The notes under the pieces were generated by a model. The model ran no database searches, was not told the DNA's origin, and saw nothing but the letters and a program-made list of their open reading frames with translations. This document shows, piece by piece, positions 19,404 to 30,736 of a stretch of 64,000 nt of DNA. The first letter of the stretch is position 1; each line of letters starts with the position of its first letter. A program made the translations under genes and the position numbers. The stretch comes from Aphrocallistes beatrix (Eukaryota > Porifera > Hexactinellida > Sceptrulophora > Aphrocallistidae). The stretch covers positions 4,859,925-4,923,924 of the forward strand of contig OY725488.1 of assembly GCA_963281255.1 (NCBI GenBank), given 5' to 3'.

Positions 19404-21551
19404 CGAATTATAAAATTCATATATTAAACATGGCGATAATATTCAATAATTATCATTAATTACAAATCATAGAATTAATATAAGAAACTCAACATAAATA
19501 AAATTTATGAAGATTTGTTCATAAAATCTGAAATAAGATTATTACAATCCTCATGATGATAAATTTGGCAGAGGCGAAGAGGAGAAATGCCATATCTAAA
19601 GGAAATTATGAAATAATTACCATCTGAATATACATTTTTGAAAAATTTAGGCTAACAATATGTGAATTGGGCCGATTTTGAAATTTTCAATAAACATTGT
19701 TTTGGGAAATTTAGTTCTTCTCCACTTAAAAGGTCTAAAGTACCTTTAGGGGGGTTTCAGGGGTCGATATATGAAACCGGTCTTTTAATTTCAAATAATA
19801 TGGAAATTGTGGAGTCTTTTACTTTGAAACACCTTACTTAACTCACAAAAGTGTCTCGTATCACGATTCTGAATTCTGGATTGATTCCTGTCAAGAGAAT
19901 CAAGATATTATGAAAACTCACTAGTTATACATCCAGAAATGAATGGGCTACTAAATTTGGGAAAAATATGCCTTTGGAATTTGTGCTCAATGTGACGACT
20001 TTGGAAGTTTGAGACAGAGAATAAGAAATTTAACAATTTCTTAATAAAAACTTATTAATTTTCAAATTCTACACAATTCATGGGATGTTGACCTGAACTT
20101 ATTCGATATTTAAGTCAATTATCAACGATAGATTAGGCCTGCGAGGATAAAATAATCAAATAATGAAAAAATCCAACTTTTACCAAGGAATAATTTTGGA
20201 ATTTGGAATCCCATAACAAATAGCCTCCCAAGTACACCTATGTTTCTTTTAACCAAAATATCACTGGTGGCAGAAATTTGAAGAGTAATTTTGCGAATAG
20301 GGACAATTTGGCTATAGAATAGCAATTCCTCATGATAAAAATACGAGTTTTCACAATTTTACAATTTGTCCTCACCAACCTAGTTTAACCTGGATAAATG
20401 ATTTGCATATTGAAATTATCATATACAGAATTAAGTTTAACGTTTCTGAATTGGATGGATTTTCAGAAATTGAGCTACGAACTCGATGAACTTCCTTATT
20501 ATCCACTTAACCATAGAATGCCCAATGGGGACATGGTCCCCGATATCGCGGATATCTCCCAGCCTTTTTCTATGCAATTAAAGCCATATAAATGCTGGGA
20601 ATTCTACAGTTAAACCGCCAAAAGTACCCTGCATGTGCTCTTGGGCAATCAAAATCATAACATGTACCAAAAACTCCAAATGGATGTATTTTGGCAAAAT
20701 TTCTAACTTCCATTCTATTTCTGGAGTATAATAACATTAATGAGATCTCGATTTTCTTCACGGAACGAGGCAGGATTGTCTCACCTTCCACTTCAAGATT
20801 GAGATAGAAGGCTGTTATGGTGTTTTAAAATTTAAACACAACAGAAAATGTTATACTCTTTAACTTTAAAATACCATGACTAAAAGAAGCTATCGTATAT
20901 CGATTCTAAGAATTCTGCATCGATTCTCGCCAAAAAGAATGTTAGAAAGAAAAATGTTCAGACATGCCGCCGGAGAGGAATAACATTAAAAATTTGGAAG
21001 AAATATGGATTGCAAGTTTTTGTTCTATTGACGATTTGGACATCCCTAAAGCCCACTTTGGGGGATTTTGGAGGTTATAGTTGGAAAAAAGAAATTTTAC
21101 AAGTTCAATATCACAAACCTCCATTTTCTGAAAATGTCAAAATCGTTTCGCCAAATGTTAATCTAATAAGAAGCTGTACCTGTAAGTGAGATTAAAGTGA
21201 CAAATTAAGCGAACAATCAGTTATATATTAGATGGTTGAAAACAAATTGGTTATTGGAGAAGAAAAGCATGAAAGATAAGAATGTTGAAGGAGCTTATAC
21301 ATGGTTTCATGGATCATGCATGAAACTAAATTACTCTTACTTCACTTGTGGGATAAAATGATGATTTTAGTTGCTCTATCTAAAAGGAAACATCTGTCAT
21401 TTATGAAGATTAATGGAATAAGCGTTTGGATTAATAATTAATTTATTTCAATACATACTTAATATGGGATCCTTTTTCGCTATAACGTGATTTAATACTA
21501 AGCTAAAATTATGCATAACCTTTCTGCAAGTAGGATATGTTATTGTCAAGA
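19403..21551. other. Non-coding stretch with two diverged ~1.04-kb copies
   Basis: No gene recognised. Segments around 19800-20020 and 20840-21090 look related in order (CTTTTACTTTGAAACACC vs CTTTAACTTTAAAATACC; TCTGGATTGATTC vs TCTGCATCGATTC; AAATTTGGGAAAAATATG vs AAATTTGGAAGAAATATG). This suggests an old tandem duplication. Short open frames here have no family resemblance. Confidence 0.4.
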
Positions 21552-21640
21552 TCAGTAGTTCTCAACCTATTTTCTTTCGTGACGACATTTTACAATTTTT
21601 AATCCCTTGTGACTTCACCAAAGAAGACATTATGACTTAC
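21552..21640 (+). mobile_element. hAT-type terminal fragment
   Basis: CAGTAGTTCTCAACCTATTT resembles a widespread hAT MITE terminus. The matching right end is not seen nearby. Confidence 0.4.
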
Positions 21641-21699
21641 TTAGGTACTTGTATGGCGCTGATTTACTGTTACTGAGGGCTTGATATATTATTTTATTA

Positions 21700-21790
21700 T
21701 ATTCGTAAACTTCTCTAAGTGGGGGAGCTCGGGACAACCATAATATACCTACTCCCCTATTCCCCACTAAATATTTGTTTTGTAATCACA
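21700..21790 (-). mobile_element. Fragment of the CCCCCACTTATAGAGG family
   Basis: GTGGGGGAGCTCGGGAC with TACTCCCCTATTCCCCACT, a reverse-oriented relative of 7455-7555. 21791-22130 holds nothing else I can name. Confidence 0.45.
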
Positions 21791-22131
21791 AGACATAAGC
21801 TAAAATGATTTGAAAATACCTATAAATAGTATTTCAGTCATTTTAGGTCAAAATGGATATACTTTCGTTCGATTTTTTACTATTTAGATCAAAATGTTGC
21901 CAACAAAGATTATCTGAACTCCCAAATTGTGCCAAAATCAGCTCTCTGTCCACTCTTCACCCAATACATATTTTACTTTAAGTGTGAAAATGTTTTAGAA
22001 TTTTACCTCCCCATTCCTCATTTGCCCACAAATAGACGTTCTCCATTTATTGAGACCAAGCTTATAGAGGTTGTATCGTATATAGAATCTATTATCCTAT
22101 TTAATAGTATAGGTGCACAATTCTACAATGA

Positions 22132-22475
22132 GTGATGGTCAAGGGCGGCTCACAAGGAGCAATTGACAACCACACAACCACGGACTACCATCAATGTTCA
22201 GCTGTAAAAGCAGAAGAATTTCTGAAGCGTTCAATTGATAGATCAATGAGGATTGAGAATATGCTAAATTCACATTGGGCACGACAAATTAGGGATAATC
22301 GCGAACGCCTTAAGCCTATAATAAAGTCAATACTTTTCTGCGGCAGAAACGGACTAGCTTTGAGTGGACATCGAGACAGTGGCGATTTGACCCTTGATCA
22401 GCCAGCAGAGAATGATAGTAACTTTCGCGCTTTCGAGCGGACTCTGGAGATACTGTCGTTTCCAAAAAATATTTA
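22132..22475 (+). pseudogene. hAT-family (ZMYM1/DUF4371-like) transposase fragment
   Basis: About 110 codons resemble the N-terminal part of DUF4371-type hAT transposases: a HQCSAVKAEEFL segment, RQIRDNRERLKPIIKSI, FCGRNGLALSGHRDSG and NDSNFRAF. It stops abruptly at 22503. No zinc finger precedes it and no catalytic core follows, so it is an internal fragment. Confidence 0.75.
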
Positions 22476-22491
22476 CAGCTCACAAAAATGC

Positions 22492-22558
22492 TATGTTAAA
22501 TAATCGAAATCGAGTAGGCTATTATACATAACCTACTCGATTTCGATAATTTAACATA
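22492..22558. repeat. 28-bp inverted repeat around a 10-bp loop
   Basis: TATGTTAAATAATCGAAATC... (22492-22520) pairs with ...GATTTCGATAATTTAACATA (22531-22558) with one or two mismatches. It sits at the end of the hAT fragment's open frame. Confidence 0.8.
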
Positions 22559-22743
22559 CTTTAATAAGTAAAGCACAGTCACGATATTTTTGAAGAAAAT
22601 CCTCTCAATCAAATGTTGGTAACCGGATGGATGTAGACTTAACACCCTAGGTGTGAATTAGTAAAACAGTTAGGTCGCTGTGTATTGGCAGCCACTTTGA
22701 GAATTAGAATGAAATATTGATTTGAAACATTTTAAAATTAGTA

Positions 22744-23285
22744 TAACCAAGCGGATTTCGTTGCTGGTGCTGCACGGTTGGCGGACACTTTGTGTCTGCC
22801 GGAGCCGCGATTTGACCGCCTAGGCAAACATGGATAATTATAATAGAGATCACTAAATAAGTCTCTAACTGTTATAATCGTAACACGCGAAAAATCACAA
22901 AAATTGTCAATTTTTAAATTTTTGATAATAGTTGTATCGTAGTTGATACATTAATATATAGATTCTATTAAATTTCACCCATCAATCACCTAAAAGGCGT
23001 TAGTAATAATCAAAAATTGAAATTTCTAATTACAAAAAGGTGACAATGACTCCATAATTCCATGATGAGTGCCTCCGGCGGACACAAGGTGTCTTCCAGA
23101 CGCGCAGCACAAGCAAGCGAAGCGCGGTTCTATTAATATATCTGTAACGAATTGAGTGAAGAAACTGCCAGGTACAGAAAGCTGATTTTTGGCATATGAG
23201 TTTTTGCCTATGGCTCCATTAAGTTCGGACTTCAGATGAATACGTCGACTCATCATAGAATTATGACGTTATTGTCATATTTATT
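22744..23285. mobile_element. CBU mosaic (copies 6 and 7)
   Basis: A reverse copy (22744-23072, tail first) switches inside the CRE region to a forward GC-rich tail (23068-23130). A new forward head follows at 23142-23285 (TCTGTAACGAATTGAGTG). The switch point is ATGATGAG/TGCCTCCGGCGG, suggesting recombination between units. Confidence 0.75.
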
Positions 23286-24039
23286 ATAATTAAAAATTTC
23301 AAATGCCACTTTGTGTTACATATGCCCAATTTAACCACTATACATGATGGTGATGGATTACCTGTCGTAGCAAAGGTTGAAACATTTATCATTGAGATGA
23401 GCAAATTTAGAATACTTTTAACAATGAGTAATTCGAGAGCCTTGATTCCGAATTTAAAACCAGACTCTTAGTATCTCTTAAAATTTGATTGTATTCTCCT
23501 TCATGAAGAGATGCTTTATAATACTCTTTATAAGGGAAATAATGAAGTGTTCAAATACTTTGTCCGGATTTTTGAGTTATAATATGTCTCATCCATGATC
23601 CGGGCCAACCATAGGGTGAAGTGTCCCACAATTTTAACATTGGGTTGCATGTCCTCGGAGAGTCAGTTTACAAAGCCAAATCAATAGTAGCAACTTTATT
23701 TCAATCTAAGTGTGCAATAGGAAAAGTAGACCACAATATGAAGCAAACTGTTACTAGTTTATGAACTGTGTACAGTCAGCACACTTTTGAACAAAATATG
23801 CGAGATTACAATTTATCTATAAAAGTAAAGTAAAAGTTGTGTATGTTTACGCATATGTATGTGTATATGTATGTATATCACAGCCTACGTAACTATAGCC
23901 TATTCACGGTATTTAACCATGGATTACTTCAAGTCTTATGTGCAAAATACAAACTGTATAGCATATCTATATTTGGCTGAAATTTAATAGAGTGTAATGA
24001 TTATTAATACAAAAGAGGTTAAAAATTGCGATAGTTCTC
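23286..24039. other. No gene; holds one arm of a long-range inverted repeat
   Basis: CCTACGTAACTATAGCCTATTCACGG (in two parts, near 23885-23925) and the adjacent TATGTATGTG-type run recur inverted at 25933-25990. The arms bracket the gypsy/THAP-like pieces. Otherwise nothing is recognised. Confidence 0.45.
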
Positions 24040-24755
24040 TCTCTTATTACAAACTAACATGGATATGAATAGTCCTTCATATTAATCATGGCCCAATCTC
24101 CCGTGGTTATGTTGGATGTTTTCTTGCCTTTATCATACTTCCTCTTAGCCACCGATTGGGTGCACTCCTGGTTCTCGTGCAATTTCATTCAATTTTTGCC
24201 TCTACTTTACCTTTATTTCGAGATACTGACTGGATGATCCTGTAACTTTTGTTGGAGTATTACCGGTGCTAATGAGCATATCGATTGGTGATATCGGCTG
24301 ACGGCCAAACGGCAACATGTGTGGAGATATTTTGCTCGACGCGTTGTCCAGATTATTGCCGTAGAAAGTAATCTCTCGCAACAACGATGGTCAGGAATCC
24401 TTTTCTAGGTGGCGTTCGAGCATCAAGCAACGTATCACTTGTTTGACGAAGCCGATATGTCTTTCGACAATCCCATCGGACTCTGGGTGTTACTGTGTGG
24501 TGTGACGTTTAGTAATCGCTAAGTTGTGGTACGCCATATCCACTATAGACATATACTTCCATTAATGCACTAACGATGGACGTGGCGGTCTGGTCTTTCA
24601 ACGGGATTGCTTCGAAGTAATATGAAAAGAGTTCAACTATGAGTAAGAAGTACCTGAAGCCGCCATTGTGCAGTGTCGTATTCAGCAGGTTAACAGTAAA
24701 TTCACCTCCGTTATCAGTCTGGAAGATGTGAGGTGCTCCATGTTCACAGAATAGA
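24040..24755 (-). pseudogene. Ty3/gypsy-type integrase fragment, rearranged
   Basis: On the minus strand, in order: HIFQTDNGGEF (second-Asp region), then YFLLIVELFSYYFEAIPLKD (normally the first-Asp region and upstream of it), YSGYGVPQ, HPESDGIVERHIG (catalytic Glu) and a C-terminal SPHMLPFGRQPISP segment. Frameshifts and stops are frequent. The second-Asp motif before the core start shows a duplication or fusion of two integrase pieces. Confidence 0.7.
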
Positions 24756-24989
24756 GATCAGGAGCGCGCACTTCAGCTGACTTCGTTTTAAGCGCTCTTA
24801 CCACAATAAACTTGCTAAAGCAGTTCCGTCATCTGCAACCCTAGGCACATCTACCCATCTTCTCTAAACTCCTCCATATCACCAGTTCCATCCTCTCCCA
24901 TAGCCTCGTCTTCTTCGCCGACTTGTTCGGCTGCTTCTTCAGGTTGTATGACAATTGGGAATCCCAATTCACACTTAAATATGAAGGAC
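24756..24989. other. Decayed coding-like sequence, unassigned
   Basis: GC content is higher than the flanks and Glu-rich translations appear on the minus strand (GEEDEAMGED-like), but no domain is recognised. Confidence 0.3.
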
Positions 24990-25215
24990 AATTAAGAAGA
25001 TTGATGAGCTTGGCATTTTCCGAAGATCAGGTTTTCTGGGAACTTTCTTCACTGTACCGTCACCCTGGGAATATCGAAGTGAAGTAGTATATCCTCGTCA
25101 CAGAAATGTCTCGCACAGATGAAGACTCTCGCTAATTTCCATGCATCATCTCTATGGAGAAACCTTCGCCTTTCATCTAGCATTTCCTTGGACCAATGAT
25201 TCACATTTCAAACAC
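24990..25215 (-). pseudogene. Possible THAP-type zinc-finger remnant
   Basis: The minus-strand translation includes WKLARVFICARHFCDEDI followed by HFDIPRVTV. This resembles the C-terminal half of a THAP domain (C-x2-H with F, then Pro). The N-terminal C-x-C part is not seen. A weak call that rests on one motif. Confidence 0.35.
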
Positions 25216-25339
25216 TGGAACATAATCAGTGCCGTAGTAATTGGAGCAGCTGTTGGCTATACTGCACCTATTTAGCTTACTGCTAAGAAAAATGTACATG
25301 TGGATGAATAAACTGGGAATTAGGAGGAAAGTATATGAC

Positions 25340-25371
25340 ATGCTTACTATTAAAACTCGATTAATGTATAT

Positions 25372-25406
<35 letters not shown>

Positions 25407-25916
25407 TATATATATATATATCTCAGTAACGAATTGATTGAAGAAACTGGCGGGACAGAAAGCTAATTTTTGGCATGTGGGAGTATTTTGGCTATGGCTC
25501 CAGTAAGTTCTGAGCTCAGACCAAAATGTCTACTCATCATGGAATTATGACGTCACTGTCACATTTTTAAAAGTTAAGCAACACAGTTATTCGGGCATAA
25601 CTCAGCTATTATAGGAGATAGAAGACTGAAATTTTGATAGAATCTGTATACTAACACGTCTCACATATGGTGCAACTATCATTAAAAAATGATGACTCAT
25701 CACTATGTTATGACGTCATCACTACGCATCAAAATTTTAAAATTGACAAATTTGGTGATTTTTCGAGTGATATCGATTTTAAAACTAAAATGGACATATT
25801 TAGAGATGATATATCCCTTATAATTAACCAATGTCACCTCCAGGCGACCGAAGGGAGCCTCCGGCGGACACGAAGTGTCTGCCAGCCGCGCAGCGCAAGC
25901 AAGCGAAGCGCGCTTG
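25340..25916 (+). mobile_element. CBU copy 8 (forward) with junction and (ATTT)n(TA)n
   Basis: CTATTAAAACTCGATTAAT, an ATTT/TA microsatellite, then the unit from ~25428 (AGTAACGAATTGATTGAAG) to the tail at 25916. Two CRE-type and one TRE-type sites are intact. 25917-26150 continues with TATG-rich repeats and the inverted arm of 23885. Confidence 0.8.
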
Positions 25917-26150
25917 TGGTGAGATAAAATTCGTGCCGTGAATAGGATATAGTTACGTAGGCTGTGTATGTATATGTATGTATGCTATGTATATGCAGTG
26001 AAATTAATTTAATGACCTGTATATTAATATTTAATTAAGTGGCTGTGTCTGAAACTCAATTAGACTGGCTTGCCCAAAGTATTTAACCACCACAATAATT
26101 TGCATCATAAATAGTACTAATATGGGTCTAACCATGGAGAATAATTCATT

Positions 26151-26560
26151 CCAATTTAAATCGAGCCTTATTTTATCTCTCAGAAAGTAAAGGTGGTACC
26201 CAACGGGAACAAAGCTTCCTCAGGCAAAGATACAGATCTCATGAACTGTACCCGATGACGAGTCTAGCTGGTTAGCAATAATCTCGATCGTTATATGTGG
26301 ATCTTCTTCGATAATTTTCTATACCAGAGAAAAATTGTTCGAAGTTGTCGTCGTAATCAGACTTCCAACCCGAAGGTAATCTCCTATTGACTCTCTCCCA
26401 ACACGAAAACGTACACTCCACTTCTTCACTGTAGATTCTGAACAGATTTTACTTCCATAAACTCGAGATAGATCATTGAAAATGCTCCTTGAAGCATCTC
26501 CCAAAAATATACACCGCTGAAAACCCCATGTCAACCGTTGAAAGCAAGTTTCTAGCATAT
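26151..26560 (-). pseudogene. Mariner transposase N-terminal fragment
   Basis: CIFLGDASRSIFNDLSRVYG, ESTVKKWSVRF and, after a stop, IIEEDPHITIEIIANQL and SGTVHEI. This is the double helix-turn-helix of mariner transposases. The frame then decays through FVPVGYHL (family WVPHLL) and no catalytic core follows. The first ~17 codons lie inside the tandem repeat starting at 26511. Confidence 0.75.
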
Positions 26561-26860
26561 TTTTGAGATTTGTTTACTTTATGTATCTAATGTAAACAAA
26601 AGTAAACAAATATTTTATCATATAGATCTGAAAATATGATATTCGAAATCTACACCTCTAAAAACCCCAAGTCAACAGTTGGAAGCTAGTCTCTAGCCTA
26701 TTTTTGTAATTTTTGTTTACTTTATGTATCTAATGTAAACAAAAGTAAACAAATAATTTATCATATTGATCTGAAAATGTCATATTCGAAATCTACACCT
26801 CTAAAAACCCCATGTCACTCGTTGGAAGCTAGTCTCTAGCATATTTTTCAAAATTCGTCA
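26511..26860. repeat. ~142-bp tandem repeat, 2.4 units
   Basis: Units begin at 26511, 26652 and 26795 (ACACC(G/T)CTGAAAACCCC). Each carries TTTGTTTACTTTATG and TGTAAACAAAAGTAAACAAA, so several forkhead-type GTAAACA sites and a short inverted repeat. The array grew out of the start of the mariner coding region. Confidence 0.85.
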
Positions 26861-27257
26861 AATGGTGTAAAATATGTATATAGAGGAGTGAAAATATGCA
26901 CATAATCTTTTTTATTGCCATACACTATAATACATTAAGATATCAAACATAAGTTGTGGCTTTGAAGCATTAATAACAATAACGATCTATTGTAGTGTCG
27001 TACAATGGTTTCTATTGTGATAGTGTAGTCGTATATTTTGTTGAGAAAAGGTGTGAAAAATTGTTTTCCGTTTTTTTTGCAGAGGTATGAAAATTTCCCT
27101 TAGATCTTAGAACTTAATCGTAATCATATCATTTAACACCTACATCCCAATTTTCACATCGCTATGACTTCCCAAATTCTTCAATCAATTCAGACAAATA
27201 AAAAAAATAAAAAATAAAAAGATCCTAGCATTTTAAAATATAAGATATATATTCTTA
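26861..27257. other. No recognised feature
   Basis: AT-rich. The end near 27190-27250 resembles the sequence before the junction at 62010-62060 (ATCCTAGAGTTTTAA, AAGATATAT). Confidence 0.4.
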
Positions 27258-27668
27258 CTATTAAAACTCGATTAATATATATATATATACAAGCGCGCGC
27301 TTTGCGTGCTTGCGCTGCGCGGCTGGTGGACACTTTGTGTCCGACGGAGAGGCCTTTGGGGCATATGGTCACCATTGGTTAATTATATGGGAGATTACAT
27401 CTCTAAATACGTCTGTCCTACTCTTATCATCGATATCGCACGAAAAATCACCAAATTTGTCAATTTTTAAAATTTTGATGCATAGTGATGACGTCATAAA
27501 GGAGTGATGAGTCATCATTTTTTTGATGGTAGTTGCATAATATGTGAGGTATATTAATATACATATTCTATCAAAATTTCAGGCTTCTATCGCCTAAAAT
27601 GGCTGATAAATAGTCAAATTATAAAAAAGATGACAATGATGTCATAATTCCATGATGAGTCAACATTT
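27258..27668 (-). mobile_element. CBU copy 9 (reverse), head truncated
   Basis: Junction motif, TA tract, then tail CAAGCGCGCGCTTTGCG and body, ending at GAGTCAACATTT next to a TA tract. Forms a tail-to-tail pair with copy 8 around 25917-27257. Confidence 0.8.
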
Positions 27669-27732
27669 TATATATATATATCCATACTATTAAAACTCGA
27701 TTAATGTGTATATATATATCTATATAATATAT

Positions 27733-27951
27733 CTAAGTTGACTAATTCATGAATTTTCAATGAATTACTCAAAATTTGAAAATAAAATAATGAAAAAAAT
27801 ATTCGATATTTCGCCTAGGGACTGAGCAATGTTAGAGGTATATAACATGAGCAACCTTTTAACCACTTTTGGGCATAGAATCTGCACTAATGTTTGAGAT
27901 TTTGAATAATTCATAATTCTTCATCATCTTTCAATGAATTAGTCAACTTAG
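27733..27951. mobile_element. MITE family CTAAGTTGAC, copy 1
   Basis: 219 bp with ends CTAAGTTGACTAATTCAT and its inverse, sitting in a TA tract at a CBU junction. Other copies are at 40512-40947 and 61448-61681. Confidence 0.8.
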
Positions 27952-27957
27952 ATATAT

Positions 27958-29010
27958 ATATGTAACGAATTGATTGAAGAAACTGACGGGCGCAGAAAAC
28001 TGATATTAGGCATGTGGGAGTATTTTGGCTATGGCTACAATAAGTTTTGCTCAGAGCAAAATGTCGACTCATCATGGAATTATGACGTCATGGTCACATT
28101 TTTAAAAGTTAAGCAATACAGTTATTCGAGCATAACTCAGCCATTATAGGAGATAGAAGGCTGAAATTTTAATAGAATCCGTATACTAACATACCTCACA
28201 TATGATGCAATTATCATCAAAAAATGATGACTCATCACTCTGTTATGACGTCATCATTACTTATCAAAATTTCAAAAATTGATAATTTTGGTGATTTTTC
28301 GTGTGATATCGATTATAACAGTAGGGCAGACGTATTTAGAGATGTTATTTCCCATATACAGTCGGCTCTCATTAATACGAACACGGATAAGGAGTACAAT
28401 CGGATAAGAAGTACAAGTTTTGATTCCCCAACCTAATCTATGGCAAAATATATACAAACGAACTCCGGTTAACACGAACACGGATAAGACGAAATATCGG
28501 ATAAGTACGATTTGTGGGTCCCCTTCAGTGGTTTTCAATACTAAATACATCGGTTAATACGAACACGGATAATACGAACAGATGTATGCCTACGAGCACT
28601 TTGAATATGGTACGTAGTATGTACGTAGATTGATACTAGATAGATATTTCTAAATGAAAATACAGTCGAATCTCGTTAATACAACATGGATAATGAGTTC
28701 TCTATTTGACAAGTACAATTTCATACTCTCACGTAGTTATCACTATGTATATTAAGTATTTTGGACAAATGTGGCTATGTACGTACTTCGGTTAATGCGT
28801 ACTCCGGATAAGGAGTACAAATCTCCACGGTCCCTTGGTGTACGTGTTAACGAGAGTTGACTGTAATTAATCAATGGTGACCACAGGCGCCCAAAGGGCG
28901 CCTTCGGCGGACACAGTGTCCGTCAGCCGCGCAACGCAAGCAAGCGAAGCGCGCTTGTATATATATATATACACACATATATACACATGGATCGAGTTTT
29001 AATAGTAAAG
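27958..29010 (+). mobile_element. CBU copy 10 (forward), complete to both junctions
   Basis: The left junction CTATTAAAACTCGATTAAT lies at ~27690, the body starts TGTAACGAATTG at 27960, and the tail ends at 28958. A TA tract follows, then ATCGAGTTTTAATAGTAA at ~28990. With its nested pogo MITE removed this is the best copy for defining the element's outer ends. Confidence 0.8.
28359..28863. mobile_element. pogo/Tigger-type MITE
   Basis: 505 bp, ends CAGTCGGCTCTCATTAATAC and GTTAACGAGAGTTGACTG, with TA at 28357-28358 and 28864-28865. The interior repeats CGGATAA(G)...AATACGAACACGG and includes a second terminus-like CAGTCGAATCTCGTTAATAC at 28664, so it may be composite. Confidence 0.85.
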
Positions 29011-29158
29011 ATACAGGGTGGCCGAACGAAATTGAGACAAATATACTTGCTTTAAAACAACCCTTAAATTTTGTCAGCTCCTTAAATTTTTTAGTTACTA
29101 TAGACGTATCAACTATGTTAGCTATATAATTGAGAACATTGTCATTGTTTGAACAATA

Positions 29159-29803
29159 ATGAATGAATTGGAGAAGAGAAAAGTTGTTGAGACCTATTTT
29201 CACAATGGACAAAGTGCTTCTCAAATCTGGAAGCTTGTAAAATATCTCGGAATATCACGAGGCACAGTCTACAGGCTTGTTAAAAAGTTCCAAGATGGTG
29301 GAAGTGGCGACATGAAATTAGGTTCCGGGGGTGAACTGTCAAATAAGAACCGTAGTGCGAAGAGAAAGATTGCTGATCGTCTGGGCCGGAATCCAGCTCA
29401 GTCAGTCAGAAAAATCGCGAGAGAGATCGGAATTCCAAAATACACGGCTCAAGATATCGTCCGAAGGGACTTGAAACTGAGAGCAAGGAAGAAGGAAAAG
29501 AAACAAGCGCTCACAAGTCCCCAAAAGGCAAAAAGTGAGACAAGATCCAGAACTCTTCGTCGATCGTTGGACCGCGACTCGCACAGACGAGTCCTTTTTA
29601 GCGATGAAAAATATTTCTTGATGGATCAGCCCCTTAATTGCCAAAATGATCGTGTTTACATCAAAGAAGGGACAAAGAAGCCACTGAATAAGAAAACGAT
29701 CGTGGAAAAGAATAAATTTAGCCGAAAACTCATGGTCTGGGCAGGGGTCGCCCATGGCCTACTAAATACACGACCTGCTAAGTTCCCGAAATGGAATATA
29801 CAT
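29159..29803 (+). pseudogene. Tc1-like transposase, 3' truncated
   Basis: Starts at ATG 29159, 145 bp inside the element. It has two helix-turn-helix units (SASQIWKLVKYLGISRGTVY; SVRKIAREIGIPKYTAQDIV), a basic linker, and the first catalytic Asp in VLFSDEKYF (~29600). LMVWAGVAHG follows. Homology ends at ~29765, before the second Asp and the Glu, and the MITE at 29805 lies just downstream. It cannot be catalytic. The intact protein would bind the element ends and move it between TA sites. Confidence 0.85.
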
Positions 29804-29804
29804 A

Positions 29805-30543
29805 GGGCATTCCAAAAGTTCTCGTCCCAAATCTGTATCTCAAATGAGAGTGAAAATAGGATATTTTCGATTTGTCCATTGTATTCCTTAAGAGATCAGC
29901 TTCCAATTTGTATATTGGTTTATTTTAATCCTATATTAGATTTTTGTGCATCGGTTTAGGGCACTGCCTTTGAACGTGATTTTTGGGGTTCCCTTTGATA
30001 TATTTCAGTTCTGAGCAGATTTATATTAAAACTGATCCCGCCATCCAATTCGACGCATCAACTAACATATAGATTGAATTCTCTGAAGTATTATAGTTTG
30101 AGGCTGAGGGAATAATTGTGTTTTGAAGTGTTTACTACCATTTTTGTCCCACTTTTTGAGTGGCGAAAATTGACAAAAAATCCACTAAAAGTGGCATGAT
30201 ATTTTTTCAACACGAGCAATACTATTGAACACCTCCCGATTACTTTTTCACATTGGTTCTTAATTATTTCACCTTTTAATGACCTTATTCTACGAATTTC
30301 ACAACTTTTATTCTCCAAATTTAGGTTTAAGCCATTTTCAATGGGAAGATTCCAACTTTTCGACACTACCCTAAACCGATGCATAAAAATCTAATATAGG
30401 AACCACAATAATTGTCCTTTTAAAATAAACCAATATACAAATTGGAAGCTGATCCCCTAAGGAATACAATGGACAAATTGAAAATATCCTATTTTCACTC
30501 TCATTTGAAATACAGATTTGGGACGAGAACTTTTGGAATGCCC
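29805..30543. mobile_element. TA-target MITE, family GGGCATTC, copy 1
   Basis: 739 bp. Terminal repeats of at least ~120 bp start GGGCATTCCAAAAGTTCTCG, with TA at 29803-29804 and 30544-30545. The interior matches 44908-45661 (TTTTGTCCCACTTTT, GAATTCTCTGAAGTATTATA-like). No coding capacity. Confidence 0.85.
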
Positions 30544-30736
30544 TATGTAAAATAGCAGGCCACTTTATTTACTTCATTAAACTTCCTATTTAAACCTAAA
30601 TTAGTGACTCAACGTTAAAGAATTACTAAATATTTCATTGAATGATAAATAAGATTGATTGATCTGCTGTATGAATCAATACAAAATATTATCGACTAAC
30701 AAATCGAATAACGACTGGATTATTTATACATATATG

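Noticed and set aside
20398..20613. Short frame in AT-rich sequence
   Set aside because: No homology and lies in a diverged duplicated stretch; chance frame.
24202..24384. Separate small gene
   Set aside because: It is the C-terminal part of the decayed gypsy integrase.
895..29010. CBU as a proven Helitron
   Set aside because: Tail hairpins and cargo are suggestive, but no consistent 5' TC, 3' CTRR or A/T host dinucleotide was found.
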